Assembly (NCBI GenBank): GCA_964622915.1
Contig: CAZUSC010000021.1
Span: forward strand, 1-31,524
From: CAZUSC01 sp964622915
GTDB lineage: Bacteria; Patescibacteriota; Andersenbacteria; UBA10190
Direction of reading: 5' to 3'
DNA: 31,524 nucleotides
The first letter of the stretch is position 1; the number at the start of each line of letters is the position of its first letter. Below the pieces are notes generated by a model. It searched no databases. It saw nothing but the letters and a program-made list of their open reading frames with translations, and was not told where the DNA came from. The translations under genes were made by a program, and so were the position numbers. Below are positions 23,493 to 31,401 of this stretch, piece after piece.

Positions 23493-24474
23493 ATTTAAGC
23501 AAGCCGCGTGTCAGGTCGTTGGCCCGGAAAAACGCCGCTAGCGACTCAACGTAATTCATGCGAGCTAAAATCGTCTGCCGTAAATCAGAATTAACCTGGC
23601 ATGACGACAGGGGGATGGGCGCGCTAAAACATCGGCCGATATTTTGGGTGATAAATCCCCGGCCGTTGCCAGCTTGAGTAGTTAAAAAAGCCGCCACGGT
23701 CCACGGCACAACTACATTGTCGCCATTGGGTTTAGCGATGCTGCCAAATACAAAGGAGGGGCCGCGCGGTATAGAAAAACCCATTTTTTTATCAGGCGCC
23801 TCAATAGCAATAAAATTGTTGTCACCGAGCCAGCGGTCAAAATCATTAAGCGCCTGGGCGGCGATTTCTCTGGCGCTATTCCAGAGTTGAGAAAAAGCAT
23901 CGGTATCGGGTTTTGTAAACCATCGGTCACGCAAGGTGGCCAGCGAATTCATAAATTGGTCATACTGTGTATCACCGGTAATTTGTTTCAGAAAATTCAA
24001 ACTGACGGAAAAAGATTTTAGTATGCGCAGGCCATGCAAAATGTCTGCTTCACTCTCCCACTGAAAGCGATTCAGCACAAAAAACCGCTCCGGCAGCCAA
24101 TCAAGTACCCGACAAATCAAATAGGTTAAATCATTATATTGATTGAATTGATACTGCTCACCGTACAGAAGACGCAAAGGAAACTCGTCAATAATACCGA
24201 TGTCCGCGATCGCCGATTCGTTCACTTTTAGGATTGAGCCGGTAGTGATTAAGCTGGCGACATCAGCCGGCAAACGATTCTCCAGATCAAGCGGGCTGGT
24301 CAGCCTATCTTTTAAGCAGACGACAAAATCCAGATCAGAAATGCCCGGGTGCTTAATAGTGCCGGCGCTGTAGACGGCCAAAATATCCGGATATGTTTTA
24401 GCCAGGTCAACAAATTTTTGCTGACTTTTAACATAAAAAGTTCGATCCAACGGTTTTGTATTAGTTGCGCTCAT
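23470..24474 (-). CDS. Pol-beta-like nucleotidyltransferase-fold protein A
   Basis: 334 residues. The nucleotidyltransferase signature is VYSAGTIKHPGISDLDFVV (residues 34-52): the G-T turn followed by D47-x-D49, which in this superfamily bind metal and NTP. The remainder is largely helical with no clear second domain. Such proteins transfer a nucleotidyl group to a small molecule or protein; the acceptor here is unknown. It is the second of two adjacent proteins with this fold in a glycan operon, and the two are not close copies. The start ATG (24472-24474) overlaps the upstream gene by 14 bases. A possibility is an inactive or regulatory relative. Confidence 0.65.
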   Translation of the reverse strand: MSATNTKPLDRTFYVKSQQKFVDLAKTYPDILAVYSAGTIKHPGISDLDFVVCLKDRLTSPLDLENRLPADVASLITTGSILKVNESAIADIGIIDEFPLRLLYGEQYQFNQYNDLTYLICRVLDWLPERFFVLNRFQWESEADILHGLRILKSFSVSLNFLKQITGDTQYDQFMNSLATLRDRWFTKPDTDAFSQLWNSAREIAAQALNDFDRWLGDNNFIAIEAPDKKMGFSIPRGPSFVFGSIAKPNGDNVVVPWTVAAFLTTQAGNGRGFITQNIGRCFSAPIPLSSCQVNSDLRQTILARMNYVESLAAFFRANDLTRGLLKYGWFLNK

Positions 24475-25360
24475 ACACCTTAATCATAGTATTGATTAAG
24501 CGGCGAGCCCGCTCGAAATACTTCTCCCCCAGAACGGATTTTACTTCTTCAGGCACTGCGTTTGCCTTAACCCTAATCCCAGTAAATAGACTACGCACCG
24601 CTTCACAGCAAGTAACTAATTCTAATTCTTCGGCCGAAAAATATTCCTTTATTTTGATGAAGGATTCTCTCTTATATATCGGCTTATCAACTAGTCCAAT
24701 GAACAAGCTAGGCAGCAGAAGAACCAACGACACAAAATACTTCAACTGATAAAAATTATCGGCGGCCCGCTCAAAGTTATTCTGCAAATAAACGCCGTTT
24801 TTGCCGTGATGTGGTAGCTCGCCCTCGGCAGCCGCTCGTGCTAATAGGGCCCGCAAGTTATAGAAGTAGGCGATCTGCTCTGGGCGGGAATCGCGTCTGA
24901 AAAAATTTAGTTCAAGGCTGCCTAGCAAGGATTTGCCCAAGGCGATGGTGCTAATCGGTAAAAATGTTTCCGGGTAAAAATTAAGATCGGCCTGCGTAAT
25001 AAATTGGATGCCATGATGCTGGTGCGGATCGAATTGGTAAAGAAACTTCTCCAAGTCTAAAGCGGCCAGGCGGAATTTTTTAAACCTCCCCTCGTCTTGC
25101 AATGCAGCATCCTTAACAATGACCATTACGTCTAAGTCGCTCCAGTGGGCAATTATATCGCCCGTAGCCACGCTGGAATAAACTACTGCCCCCAATAAAT
25201 CCGCCGACATTTTTTTGAGTCCAGACGCCAGCTCTCGTACCGGGTCATATTTAGTTGAGGGAGGAGTTGCAAATTTGTCTAGCCTAATAGTAATAGGCTC
25301 GCTCGACTCCGGATATAACTGCACAGCCGAAAAAACCTGACCACGCAGCAGGTCTATCAC
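24461..25360 (-). CDS. Pol-beta-like nucleotidyltransferase-fold protein B
   Basis: The open frame extends up to 25540 but would overlap the preceding coding frame by 164 bases. I suggest the GTG at 25358-25360 (about 299 residues), 16 bases after that gene's stop; a TTG at 25415-25417 is another option. The signature is SSVATGDIIAHWSDLDVMV, with the metal-binding D-x-D in SDLDVM, very close to the GSxARGDxxxxSDxDLxV pattern of aminoglycoside- and MNT-like nucleotidyltransferases. Then come helical regions with RREFAA-like basic stretches and a long C-terminal helix set. The substrate is unknown. The protein sits between the frameshifted transferase and protein A. Confidence 0.6.
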   Translation of the reverse strand: MIDLLRGQVFSAVQLYPESSEPITIRLDKFATPPSTKYDPVRELASGLKKMSADLLGAVVYSSVATGDIIAHWSDLDVMVIVKDAALQDEGRFKKFRLAALDLEKFLYQFDPHQHHGIQFITQADLNFYPETFLPISTIALGKSLLGSLELNFFRRDSRPEQIAYFYNLRALLARAAAEGELPHHGKNGVYLQNNFERAADNFYQLKYFVSLVLLLPSLFIGLVDKPIYKRESFIKIKEYFSAEELELVTCCEAVRSLFTGIRVKANAVPEEVKSVLGEKYFERARRLINTMIKVYERN

Positions 25361-25376
25361 ATAGTCAGGTTGGTCG

Positions 25377-25877
25377 TTAAGAACGGCGGATTTGTCCTGC
25401 AGCAGCCAATTCAGCAACTGGTTGGCGGCGGTCTGGAGCCCGGAAATCTTTGATATAGGCCAAGATTCGTTGCGCCGCCGGGTGGCCGTCGGTCCAACCG
25501 GAATAAGTTTCGTTAAAGGCATTGTAGTCCCCTGGCGCATCTGGTAAAGAATCTAGCATGGCATCCGCAACGCCCGCAAACCGGCCGGTAATAAGTGATA
25601 AAGGAAGGCTTTGGCTAACGAATCGGAAATTAAACAACGAATTCGGGCGTGTTGATAACACTTGCTCCGCTACGACCCGGCGCGGTTCGCTGCGCATATA
25701 GCCATGAAGTTTATCTACTGCCTGGGGAGCAAGGGCGATTGACGGCACGCCCGCGCCGGCCGCTTCCAAAACCATCATCGAGCCAAAATGTACGGCTAGG
25801 TGGCTTGCCTTCATTAATAAAGCGGAGGTGGAAGGATGTATTTGATCTGGCAGATCTTGCACATAGTAATCCGCCAC
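25377..25877 (-). CDS. GT-B-type transferase, C-terminal part (frameshifted)
   Basis: The C-terminal half of the gene whose N-terminal half is at 25979-26638. The listed span begins at a GTG codon, but the same frame is open and protein-like further up, to 26006 (LSTKYKLSRWANVLRQYCNE and RGWQLVVKSRAKQWDASPF), so the GTG is unlikely to be the true start. The domain contains VHFGSMMVLEAAGAGVPSIA, the donor-site pattern of GT-B enzymes such as CDP-glycerol:polyglycerophosphate transferases and related capsule enzymes. It ends DFRAPDRRQPVAELAAAGQI. Together the halves would give about 420 residues. The activity would be transfer of a nucleotide-activated sugar or polyol; the donor is not clear. 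Confidence 0.65.
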   Translation of the reverse strand: MADYYVQDLPDQIHPSTSALLMKASHLAVHFGSMMVLEAAGAGVPSIALAPQAVDKLHGYMRSEPRRVVAEQVLSTRPNSLFNFRFVSQSLPLSLITGRFAGVADAMLDSLPDAPGDYNAFNETYSGWTDGHPAAQRILAYIKDFRAPDRRQPVAELAAAGQIRRS

Positions 25878-25978
25878 TTTCAGAAAAGGTGATGCATCCC
25901 ATTGTTTGGCCCGCGACTTTACGACTAATTGCCAGCCACGCTCATTACAATATTGACGTAAGACATTGGCCCAGCGGC

Positions 25979-26638
25979 TTAGTTTATACTTGGTAGATAG
26001 CCCATAAAAAAGTAGGCTTGGTGATCGCGAATATTAGGTGTAAAGACAGACAACACTGGCTTGTTGGGGGATAAATTTAGCTGACGTGCTGCTTGCTCGC
26101 CATCAATTTCTCCAAAAACATCAATTAACGGACTGCCTAGAGACACAAAACGATCAGCCCATTTTTTATGATTGGGCTGCACGGCAAATTCCAGGTCGCG
26201 CCAGAAGTCGCTGGCGACGACTCTGCCGGCTAATAAAGACAGGCTGCGCTGGATCGGCGCCGGATCATCGTTGGAGGCCGGGACATAGATGGAATTAACA
26301 AAATAATCCAGTCCAAATACAGCGACGCCATCAGCGGCGAGAGCGGCAACATCCACCGCGAAATTTCGGTAGGGGTTGAGCAGGCAAAGGCGGTCGATGT
26401 GGCTGCCGCGGACAGACTGGGCCAGCTTACCGGATTTATAGACGTGGATATCGGACGGCGCCACCAACTGAAAAGTCTGCGCCAGCTGCGGCGGCGTAAT
26501 GGCATCGTATGGTTTGATCCGGTTGCTGGCATGCGGCACAAAGACGACCGGCTGAATTGCCTGTGGCGGCGCCCCAGACAACAGTGGTCCCAAAACTTTT
26601 AGGCTGCTGATTGTTTCAACAACAAAACCAACTCGCAT
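25979..26638 (-). CDS. GT-B-type transferase, N-terminal part (frameshifted)
   Basis: 219 residues, starting MRVGFVVETISSLKVLGPLL, an N-terminal Rossmann domain typical of a GT-B protein, with PVVFVPHASNRI, SLGSPLIDVFG and PNKPVLSVFTPNI leading into the inter-domain strand. The frame stops after MGYLPSIN, just downstream of a run of six Ts (plus-strand A6 at 26006-26011). One extra T restores a continuous frame (AYFFYGLSTKYKLSRW) into the C-terminal part. So this is either a sequencing or assembly error, a true frameshift mutation, or a slippage-dependent gene. The ATG overlaps the stop of the upstream gene by one base (TAATG), so it is in the same operon. Confidence 0.7.
   Translation of the reverse strand: MRVGFVVETISSLKVLGPLLSGAPPQAIQPVVFVPHASNRIKPYDAITPPQLAQTFQLVAPSDIHVYKSGKLAQSVRGSHIDRLCLLNPYRNFAVDVAALAADGVAVFGLDYFVNSIYVPASNDDPAPIQRSLSLLAGRVVASDFWRDLEFAVQPNHKKWADRFVSLGSPLIDVFGEIDGEQAARQLNLSPNKPVLSVFTPNIRDHQAYFFMGYLPSIN
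26006..26011 (-). other. Six-T tract at the frameshift point
   Basis: The minus strand reads TAC TTT TTT ATG here. Insertion of one T, or slippage to the same effect, joins the two open halves of the GT-B-type gene. The tract sits exactly where protein similarity to a single fold breaks. Confidence 0.65.
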
Positions 26639-27516
26639 TATATTTGGCTGGCCGACTGCCTGACGGTGGCTTTACCTAGTTCCTGTGCTATGAGCCGATC
26701 AAGAAATGGCCCATGATACCCCAGCTCGGCGCACAACTTGGCCTGCCAACTCATGTCATGTGAACGGAGTAGCCCAGTGGGCTTATGGTAGTTATAAGGC
26801 TGGACGCGGCGCTGGTCAGCCTCGGCTGGATAAATATATTCTTCTGGTCGAGAAAAATCTTCGTAAAAATAAACTTGGTCGTCACCACACAGTTCGTAGA
26901 CACGCCGGGCCAGGCGGCCTTCATTACCGATGCGGTCCGCGTCGCACGCCGCGTCAAAATCCCAAAAATTGGTCTGGTGAGCAAAAGAATTATTTATCAG
27001 AAAAAAATTATCATCAATGTCTCCGTCCGGATGCTTGCCGTCAACATATTTCTGGCCGTAGCCGCGCGCAGCAAAGAGATAATTTTTCCTAGTCATCTTG
27101 GCTAGAATGTCATAAATAACATTTTCTAAGAGCGGCCAGGCAGCGGCATGCAGATGCAGGGTATAGTCCTGGCCAGAGGCAGCAGCTACCCGACAACCCC
27201 GGCTGATGCTGTCTAAAGTACGAGTACGCAGCTGCTGCTTAAAAAAACCGTAACGGCGATCGTGCAGGGGCCGCAAGCGAGAGGATCGGCGGGCGGGCAG
27301 AGAGTACCGACTGCCCCATAAAAAATTATCTACATAGCTTCGCTCCACCCAAGCAGGCAGCGCCACTTCCTCGGCTGTGCTCGATACTATTACTTTTAAG
27401 TTTGGACCGGTTGGCCAGTTGAGACGAAGAAGTTCTAATAATCCCTGCAACTCATCCCAGCGATCATACAAACTAATGGCTACCGCCAAAGAAGGTCGCT
27501 GCTGTCTCGCCGTCAT
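26638..27516 (-). CDS. GT-A-like glycosyltransferase-type protein
   Basis: 292 residues. The start SLAVAISLYDRWDELQGLLE and the strand NLKVIVSSTAEEV have the look of a GT-A glycosyltransferase N-terminus, but a standard DxD is not obvious; candidates are DGDIDDNFF near the middle and HLHAAAWPL before it. A family of poorly described polysaccharide-cluster proteins has this layout. It could be a retaining or inverting transferase of the cluster or an inactive partner. It overlaps the following gene start by one base (TAATG) and the preceding stop by four bases (ATGA), so it is fully embedded in the operon. The assignment is tentative. Confidence 0.5.
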   Translation of the reverse strand: MTARQQRPSLAVAISLYDRWDELQGLLELLRLNWPTGPNLKVIVSSTAEEVALPAWVERSYVDNFLWGSRYSLPARRSSRLRPLHDRRYGFFKQQLRTRTLDSISRGCRVAAASGQDYTLHLHAAAWPLLENVIYDILAKMTRKNYLFAARGYGQKYVDGKHPDGDIDDNFFLINNSFAHQTNFWDFDAACDADRIGNEGRLARRVYELCGDDQVYFYEDFSRPEEYIYPAEADQRRVQPYNYHKPTGLLRSHDMSWQAKLCAELGYHGPFLDRLIAQELGKATVRQSASQI

Positions 27517-28247
27517 CGTACGCGCTGCTGCTGTCTGGCTAAATAAACAACGAGATCTTCCGGTGTCCCCAGACCATGCATTTGGGCCTCGGCTATTTCA
27601 TATATTCCTATCTTGGCTCCGGCGGCGATCGCATAGTTATAGGCCGGTGCAGTATAAAATTCATTGTTAGTCCGATCATTGTGTGAAATCATTTCGGCAG
27701 CCGCTTCCACAAAATCCTGGCCGCGCTGCCAGTAGTAAATTCCCACCGTCGCGTGACTACTGATAGCCTGCTTTTCCGCTACCAGATCAACTACTCCCAA
27801 GGAGTTAGTTCGAGCATAGCTCCACTTCGGATCAGCGCAAGGGAAAGTCAAAATAGATCCGTCCTTATTATTACTTTGGCTGTGATTCATGAATTCGGCC
27901 ATTGAAATATCGACCAGCTGGTCGCTGTTAGCGATGAGTAAGGGTTGGTCATTATTCAGTTGGCGTACTGCCCGTAAAACGGTGCAGGCCGCCCCTTCGG
28001 TGAGCCCTTCTATCTCTACTACGCTGGCATTAAATTGCTCCTTTAATTTAGTGAAAAAATCAGCATAGTCGCTGACATGTTGTTTTTGCGCAATCAAAAC
28101 AAACCGGGCATTAGGTGCTTGCAAATTATCTAACACCAGTTCAATCATTGGTCGGCCCATGACTTCAATGAAGGGTTTGGGAACAGTATAGCCCGCCTCC
28201 GCGAAGCGCTGTCCCGCGCCAGCCATTGGTACAACTATATTTATCAT
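27513..28247 (-). CDS. Sugar-phosphate nucleotidyltransferase-like protein
   Basis: 244 residues of NTP-transferase fold. It starts MINIVVPMAGAGQRFAEAGY with the nucleotide-binding GAGxRF loop, followed by PKPFIEVMGRPMIELVLDNL (the PKP lysine). NSDQLVDIS carries the metal Asp of this fold, and HGLGTPEDLVVYL ends the domain. Such enzymes transfer NMP from an NTP to a sugar 1-phosphate. The base and sugar cannot be told from sequence. It is a paralogue of the C-terminal domain of the next gene and of the partial gene at the window's right edge. It overlaps the upstream gene by four bases (ATGA). Confidence 0.82.
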   Translation of the reverse strand: MINIVVPMAGAGQRFAEAGYTVPKPFIEVMGRPMIELVLDNLQAPNARFVLIAQKQHVSDYADFFTKLKEQFNASVVEIEGLTEGAACTVLRAVRQLNNDQPLLIANSDQLVDISMAEFMNHSQSNNKDGSILTFPCADPKWSYARTNSLGVVDLVAEKQAISSHATVGIYYWQRGQDFVEAAAEMISHNDRTNNEFYTAPAYNYAIAAGAKIGIYEIAEAQMHGLGTPEDLVVYLARQQQRVR

Positions 28248-29698
28248 ATATTTTTTACAATCGTTACTGGGCTAACCACATTGGCAATGGAAGTCGGCCG
28301 AATCAATCGAGCAGCCTCCTGGGTATTATCATAATGCTGCAGAAAGAATTCAAGGTCCTCGGGAGTGGAAAAGCTCCACATTTTATTGATAGGAAAAGCG
28401 CGAATACGCGCTCCTGTCCGTACATATTGGTTGTAGACGGGGCAAACGAAATATTCTCCATTGGTGGATATCTTGGCCGCAATCATGTCTCGCGTATGCT
28501 GAAGATACTGATCTCCGCGGGCGAAATAATATATGCCGGCGGTAGCCTGGTTGCTAATTGGCTTCTTTTCGGCCGCTTCTGTTACCAAGCCGCTGTCTGC
28601 GGTTTTAACATAGCTCCATTTAGGATGAGTGGAAGTAAAGGTAACCAGTCCGCCATCGCACTCATCAGCCGACATAGCGTAGAAAAACTCATTACTGTTC
28701 CATTCTAGCAACTGATCGCAATTGACGATGGCCAATGGATCGGGCCCACTAATAAATTCCTCGGCTGCCAACACGGATAAAGCTGCTCCTTGCGTCGGCT
28801 GAGCCAGCTGAACAATGAAGCAACCCGGCGCAATTAGATTAAGTAAGTATTGTAGGTTGTATTTTTCATAATGCTCCCGCAATACTACAAAAATATACTG
28901 GGCTTCCGCGTTCATATTCTCCACTACCCACTGCACCATCGGCTTGCCTAAAACGTCTGCCAAGGGCTTAGGAAAGGTGTAGCCGGCGCGTTCAAAACTT
29001 CGGCCGGCACCGGCCATCGGAATTACAATACGCAAGCGCCGACCTTGCCATTTAGGAATAATCCGCCGGCGGGCCGCACTACCCGAGGCCAAGTCGATTG
29101 CCTCCTTGATTCGCTCATAGGTAACTTCGGCTGTTCCCGCCACGCCGCACAGCTGGGCCCCCGCGCCGTGCGCTGCCGCACGACCATGATGTGAGTCTTC
29201 GACCACCAAGCATTCGGCAGGAGCAGCGCCTAATTGCAAAAATGCTCGCAGATATACTTCCGGATGAGGCTTGGGATGACTGACATCTTCGTTGGATAAG
29301 AAAAATTTAACCCTTGACATTAACCCTTTCTTCTTAAGCATAAGCTGAACGGTTTCTCGCACCGCGTTAGAACAAACAGAAATTGTATAGCCTTCTTGGG
29401 ACAGCCGATCGAGCAGCGCCATTAATTTTTGATCCGGGACAAATTTTTCTTTAATTACCAGCTGGGTTTGCCGCTGCTTTTCCTGCCATATTTCCTTATG
29501 CAGCCGCCTGGGCAACCCCTTTTTAGCCGAAAGTAGTTCCAGTTTACGGCGCGTTGGCAAGCCGTCATACACGGCTAGGTGTTCATCGCGTTCAATGGCG
29601 TAGCCATGCTTGCTTAAGGCACGATTCAGCGCCTCATAATGCAGTTCGCGGGCATCTACCAATACGCCATCCAAGTCAAAAATAATATGCTTAATCAT
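28244..29698 (-). CDS. HAD hydrolase / sugar nucleotidyltransferase fusion
   Basis: 484 residues in two domains. Residues 1 to about 205 are a HAD phosphatase of the beta-phosphoglucomutase-like type: FDLDGVLVDA (D8, D10), motif II serine in VCSNA (S110), motif III lysine in HPKPHP (K143) and motif IV VVEDSHHG (D168). Residues about 222-484 are a nucleotidyltransferase with IVIPMAGAGRSF (225-236), PKPLADVLGKPM and NCDQLLEW, closely similar to the neighbouring stand-alone gene. A sugar phosphate might be processed by the HAD domain and activated by the other, or the order may be reversed. Its ends overlap both neighbours by four bases. Confidence 0.85.
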   Translation of the reverse strand: MIKHIIFDLDGVLVDARELHYEALNRALSKHGYAIERDEHLAVYDGLPTRRKLELLSAKKGLPRRLHKEIWQEKQRQTQLVIKEKFVPDQKLMALLDRLSQEGYTISVCSNAVRETVQLMLKKKGLMSRVKFFLSNEDVSHPKPHPEVYLRAFLQLGAAPAECLVVEDSHHGRAAAHGAGAQLCGVAGTAEVTYERIKEAIDLASGSAARRRIIPKWQGRRLRIVIPMAGAGRSFERAGYTFPKPLADVLGKPMVQWVVENMNAEAQYIFVVLREHYEKYNLQYLLNLIAPGCFIVQLAQPTQGAALSVLAAEEFISGPDPLAIVNCDQLLEWNSNEFFYAMSADECDGGLVTFTSTHPKWSYVKTADSGLVTEAAEKKPISNQATAGIYYFARGDQYLQHTRDMIAAKISTNGEYFVCPVYNQYVRTGARIRAFPINKMWSFSTPEDLEFFLQHYDNTQEAARLIRPTSIANVVSPVTIVKNI

Positions 29699-30438
29699 AC
29701 CAGGCTCTTAACTACTTTATACAGTTCCTGAAAATTATCCACCGTGGCCTCCGGAATAATCTGTTGCTCGTATGGGCGGTTATCAGAGTGCCGGTCAGCC
29801 GCAAATAATACTCCGGCAATCCCCAAGGCCTTGGCGCTGCCAATATCATCATAAAGCCTGTCGCCAATCAAAACAGTGGCTTGGCGGTCAAAGGCAATCT
29901 TTTTCTGTACATACTCCAGAAAGTTGGGGTGGGGTTTGCGGTATCCCACCTGGGCGGAGATAATTACTTCATCAAATAAATCAGACATCTTATAGCGCTT
30001 CAGGGAAGTTAAGACAAACTCCTCCGCCGGTGTATTGGATAAAAGGACTAATTTAAAACCTTCTTGCTTAAACCGCTTTAATATACGAAATGCCTCACTA
30101 AATGGCCGGGTCAACGCCAATTCCGGGCCTAAATAGATAAGTTCGGCTTGCTTGAACTTTTTTTTGTCCAGCGTATGTCCAAACCGGGCCAGAACTTTTT
30201 TAAGTAAGTCCGACAGTTTATACTCAACACGCTCCTGCTTTGCCCGGCTTCTTAATTTCCTGCCCTCGGCTAAAAGTCCTTCCACTAAAGCTGCTTCGTC
30301 TTTAACAACTCGTCCCTGATCCTTTAACCAATCTACTAAAGAAACAGCCCCGGCGCGGTTTTCCCTTTCCCAATCTATGGAACTGGCAAAGACCGTCCCA
30401 GCCATATCAAATAGCAAGTATCTTTTTCTCTGTTTCAT
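29695..30438 (-). CDS. HAD-superfamily protein with DxA motif I
   Basis: 247 residues. Motif I reads FDMAGTVFASS: the nucleophile Asp (D11) is kept, but the second Asp, the usual acid-base of phosphatases, is Ala (A13). This DxAGT form is typical of phosphonoacetaldehyde hydrolase-like members, not of ordinary phosphatases. Other motifs are intact: S in LLSNTPAEEF, K in YRKPHPNF and D in GDRLYDDIG. A helical cap of about 80 residues lies between motifs I and II. It may cleave a C-P bond, act on another bond, or be a phosphotransferase-like variant. A GGGAG six bases before the ATG is a good ribosome binding site. Confidence 0.8.
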   Translation of the reverse strand: MKQRKRYLLFDMAGTVFASSIDWERENRAGAVSLVDWLKDQGRVVKDEAALVEGLLAEGRKLRSRAKQERVEYKLSDLLKKVLARFGHTLDKKKFKQAELIYLGPELALTRPFSEAFRILKRFKQEGFKLVLLSNTPAEEFVLTSLKRYKMSDLFDEVIISAQVGYRKPHPNFLEYVQKKIAFDRQATVLIGDRLYDDIGSAKALGIAGVLFAADRHSDNRPYEQQIIPEATVDNFQELYKVVKSLV

Positions 30439-30450
30439 CTAAACTCCCAA

Positions 30451-31386
30451 TTAATAGTGACGGACTAATACGCCCAGCCCGTTGCCATTGGTGCGAACTT
30501 CATATGAATATTGATAGCCACGCTTAGCTGCTTCCTGATGGCTGATCGGCAAGCGGGGCACTAGAAAATGAGCTTCTTGATGTGGTGGTTCTTCTGGTTT
30601 GGGAACCTGGCGGAATGGGCGGCTAGTGTCGATGTTTAAGTTAACTCTGTGCCCATCATTATGCACTTGGGCAAATAATTCCGCATCGGGTTTTAGCCAG
30701 CCATCAGTTTCGATCCAACAAACTTTCTTGTCTTTCAGCCAATCGCTGATGGCAGCCTGATTATTATCGGCACAGTGGATTACATCATGAAAAACTATCG
30801 CCCCTCCTTTGCGCAGTAGCGGCAGCCACAAATCTATTTCTTTCCGTTTTAAGCTATAAGTATGCTGCGAATCAACCATTATTAGATCTAAAGGCTGATC
30901 ATTATATTTTCTCCGCCAATCCTCTCTAAATGCCACGCTATCACTATGGATGCGCTTGAACGAATCAGTTAGACCATAGTAAGCAATATTATAAGCAACG
31001 AAATCAGCAAAACTATTACTGGGGTCAATAGAATACAGTTTGCCTCCGGCAGCTTGGGCAGCCGCCGCTAACACTACCGTAGATATACCTTCACAAATTC
31101 CAAATTCTATAATGTTTTTCGCATTTATCGCGCGGCATAACTTGAATAAGTACCAGGCATGCGGTTCAAAACCGCGCGGATATTGGGATTTATGCTGCCA
31201 AGAAACCTTCGGAGCAAAGCGGTGGATAGCGGCCAAATTGCCCTGTTCAATATCATTGACGGCTATTAGTCTCTTAATTTGCTGGTGTTTTTCAGGGTGC
31301 TTATCATAACGTAAAACATGCCAGACCAGTAAGTAGCCTCGATGAGCCAAGCGCTGCCAATCATACTTTATACGGTCCCAAATCAT
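30451..31386 (-). CDS. Class I SAM methyltransferase (Methyltransf_24-like)
   Basis: 311 residues. A short N-terminal helical region is followed by the methyltransferase core: motif I IIEFGICEGISTVVLAAAAQ, LYSIDPSNSF, LIMVDSQHTYSLKRKEIDLW and GGAIVFHDV. The acidic VDS and HD residues fit the metal-dependent cephalosporin-hydroxylase/CmcI-like type, often O-methyltransferases of surface sugars. The C-terminal 60 residues (PKPEEPPHQEAHFLV onward) are an extra segment. A GAGG eight bases before the ATG is a plausible ribosome binding site. The gene lies 12 bases upstream of the DxA HAD gene. Confidence 0.8.
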   Translation of the reverse strand: MIWDRIKYDWQRLAHRGYLLVWHVLRYDKHPEKHQQIKRLIAVNDIEQGNLAAIHRFAPKVSWQHKSQYPRGFEPHAWYLFKLCRAINAKNIIEFGICEGISTVVLAAAAQAAGGKLYSIDPSNSFADFVAYNIAYYGLTDSFKRIHSDSVAFREDWRRKYNDQPLDLIMVDSQHTYSLKRKEIDLWLPLLRKGGAIVFHDVIHCADNNQAAISDWLKDKKVCWIETDGWLKPDAELFAQVHNDGHRVNLNIDTSRPFRQVPKPEEPPHQEAHFLVPRLPISHQEAAKRGYQYSYEVRTNGNGLGVLVRHY

Positions 31387-31401
31387 GAATGACGCCTCGC
31401 T

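Noticed and set aside
25361..25540. Extended N-terminus of nucleotidyltransferase-fold protein B
   Set aside because: This would overlap the end of the GT-B-type gene by 164 bases, and its first 30 residues look like an out-of-frame shadow.
28848..28861. TACAACC-type pair as an insertion in the HAD-NTP fusion
   Set aside because: The paralogue at 27513-28247 has the same protein length here, so there is no insertion; it is mentioned only as a weak relative of the GT4 repeats.
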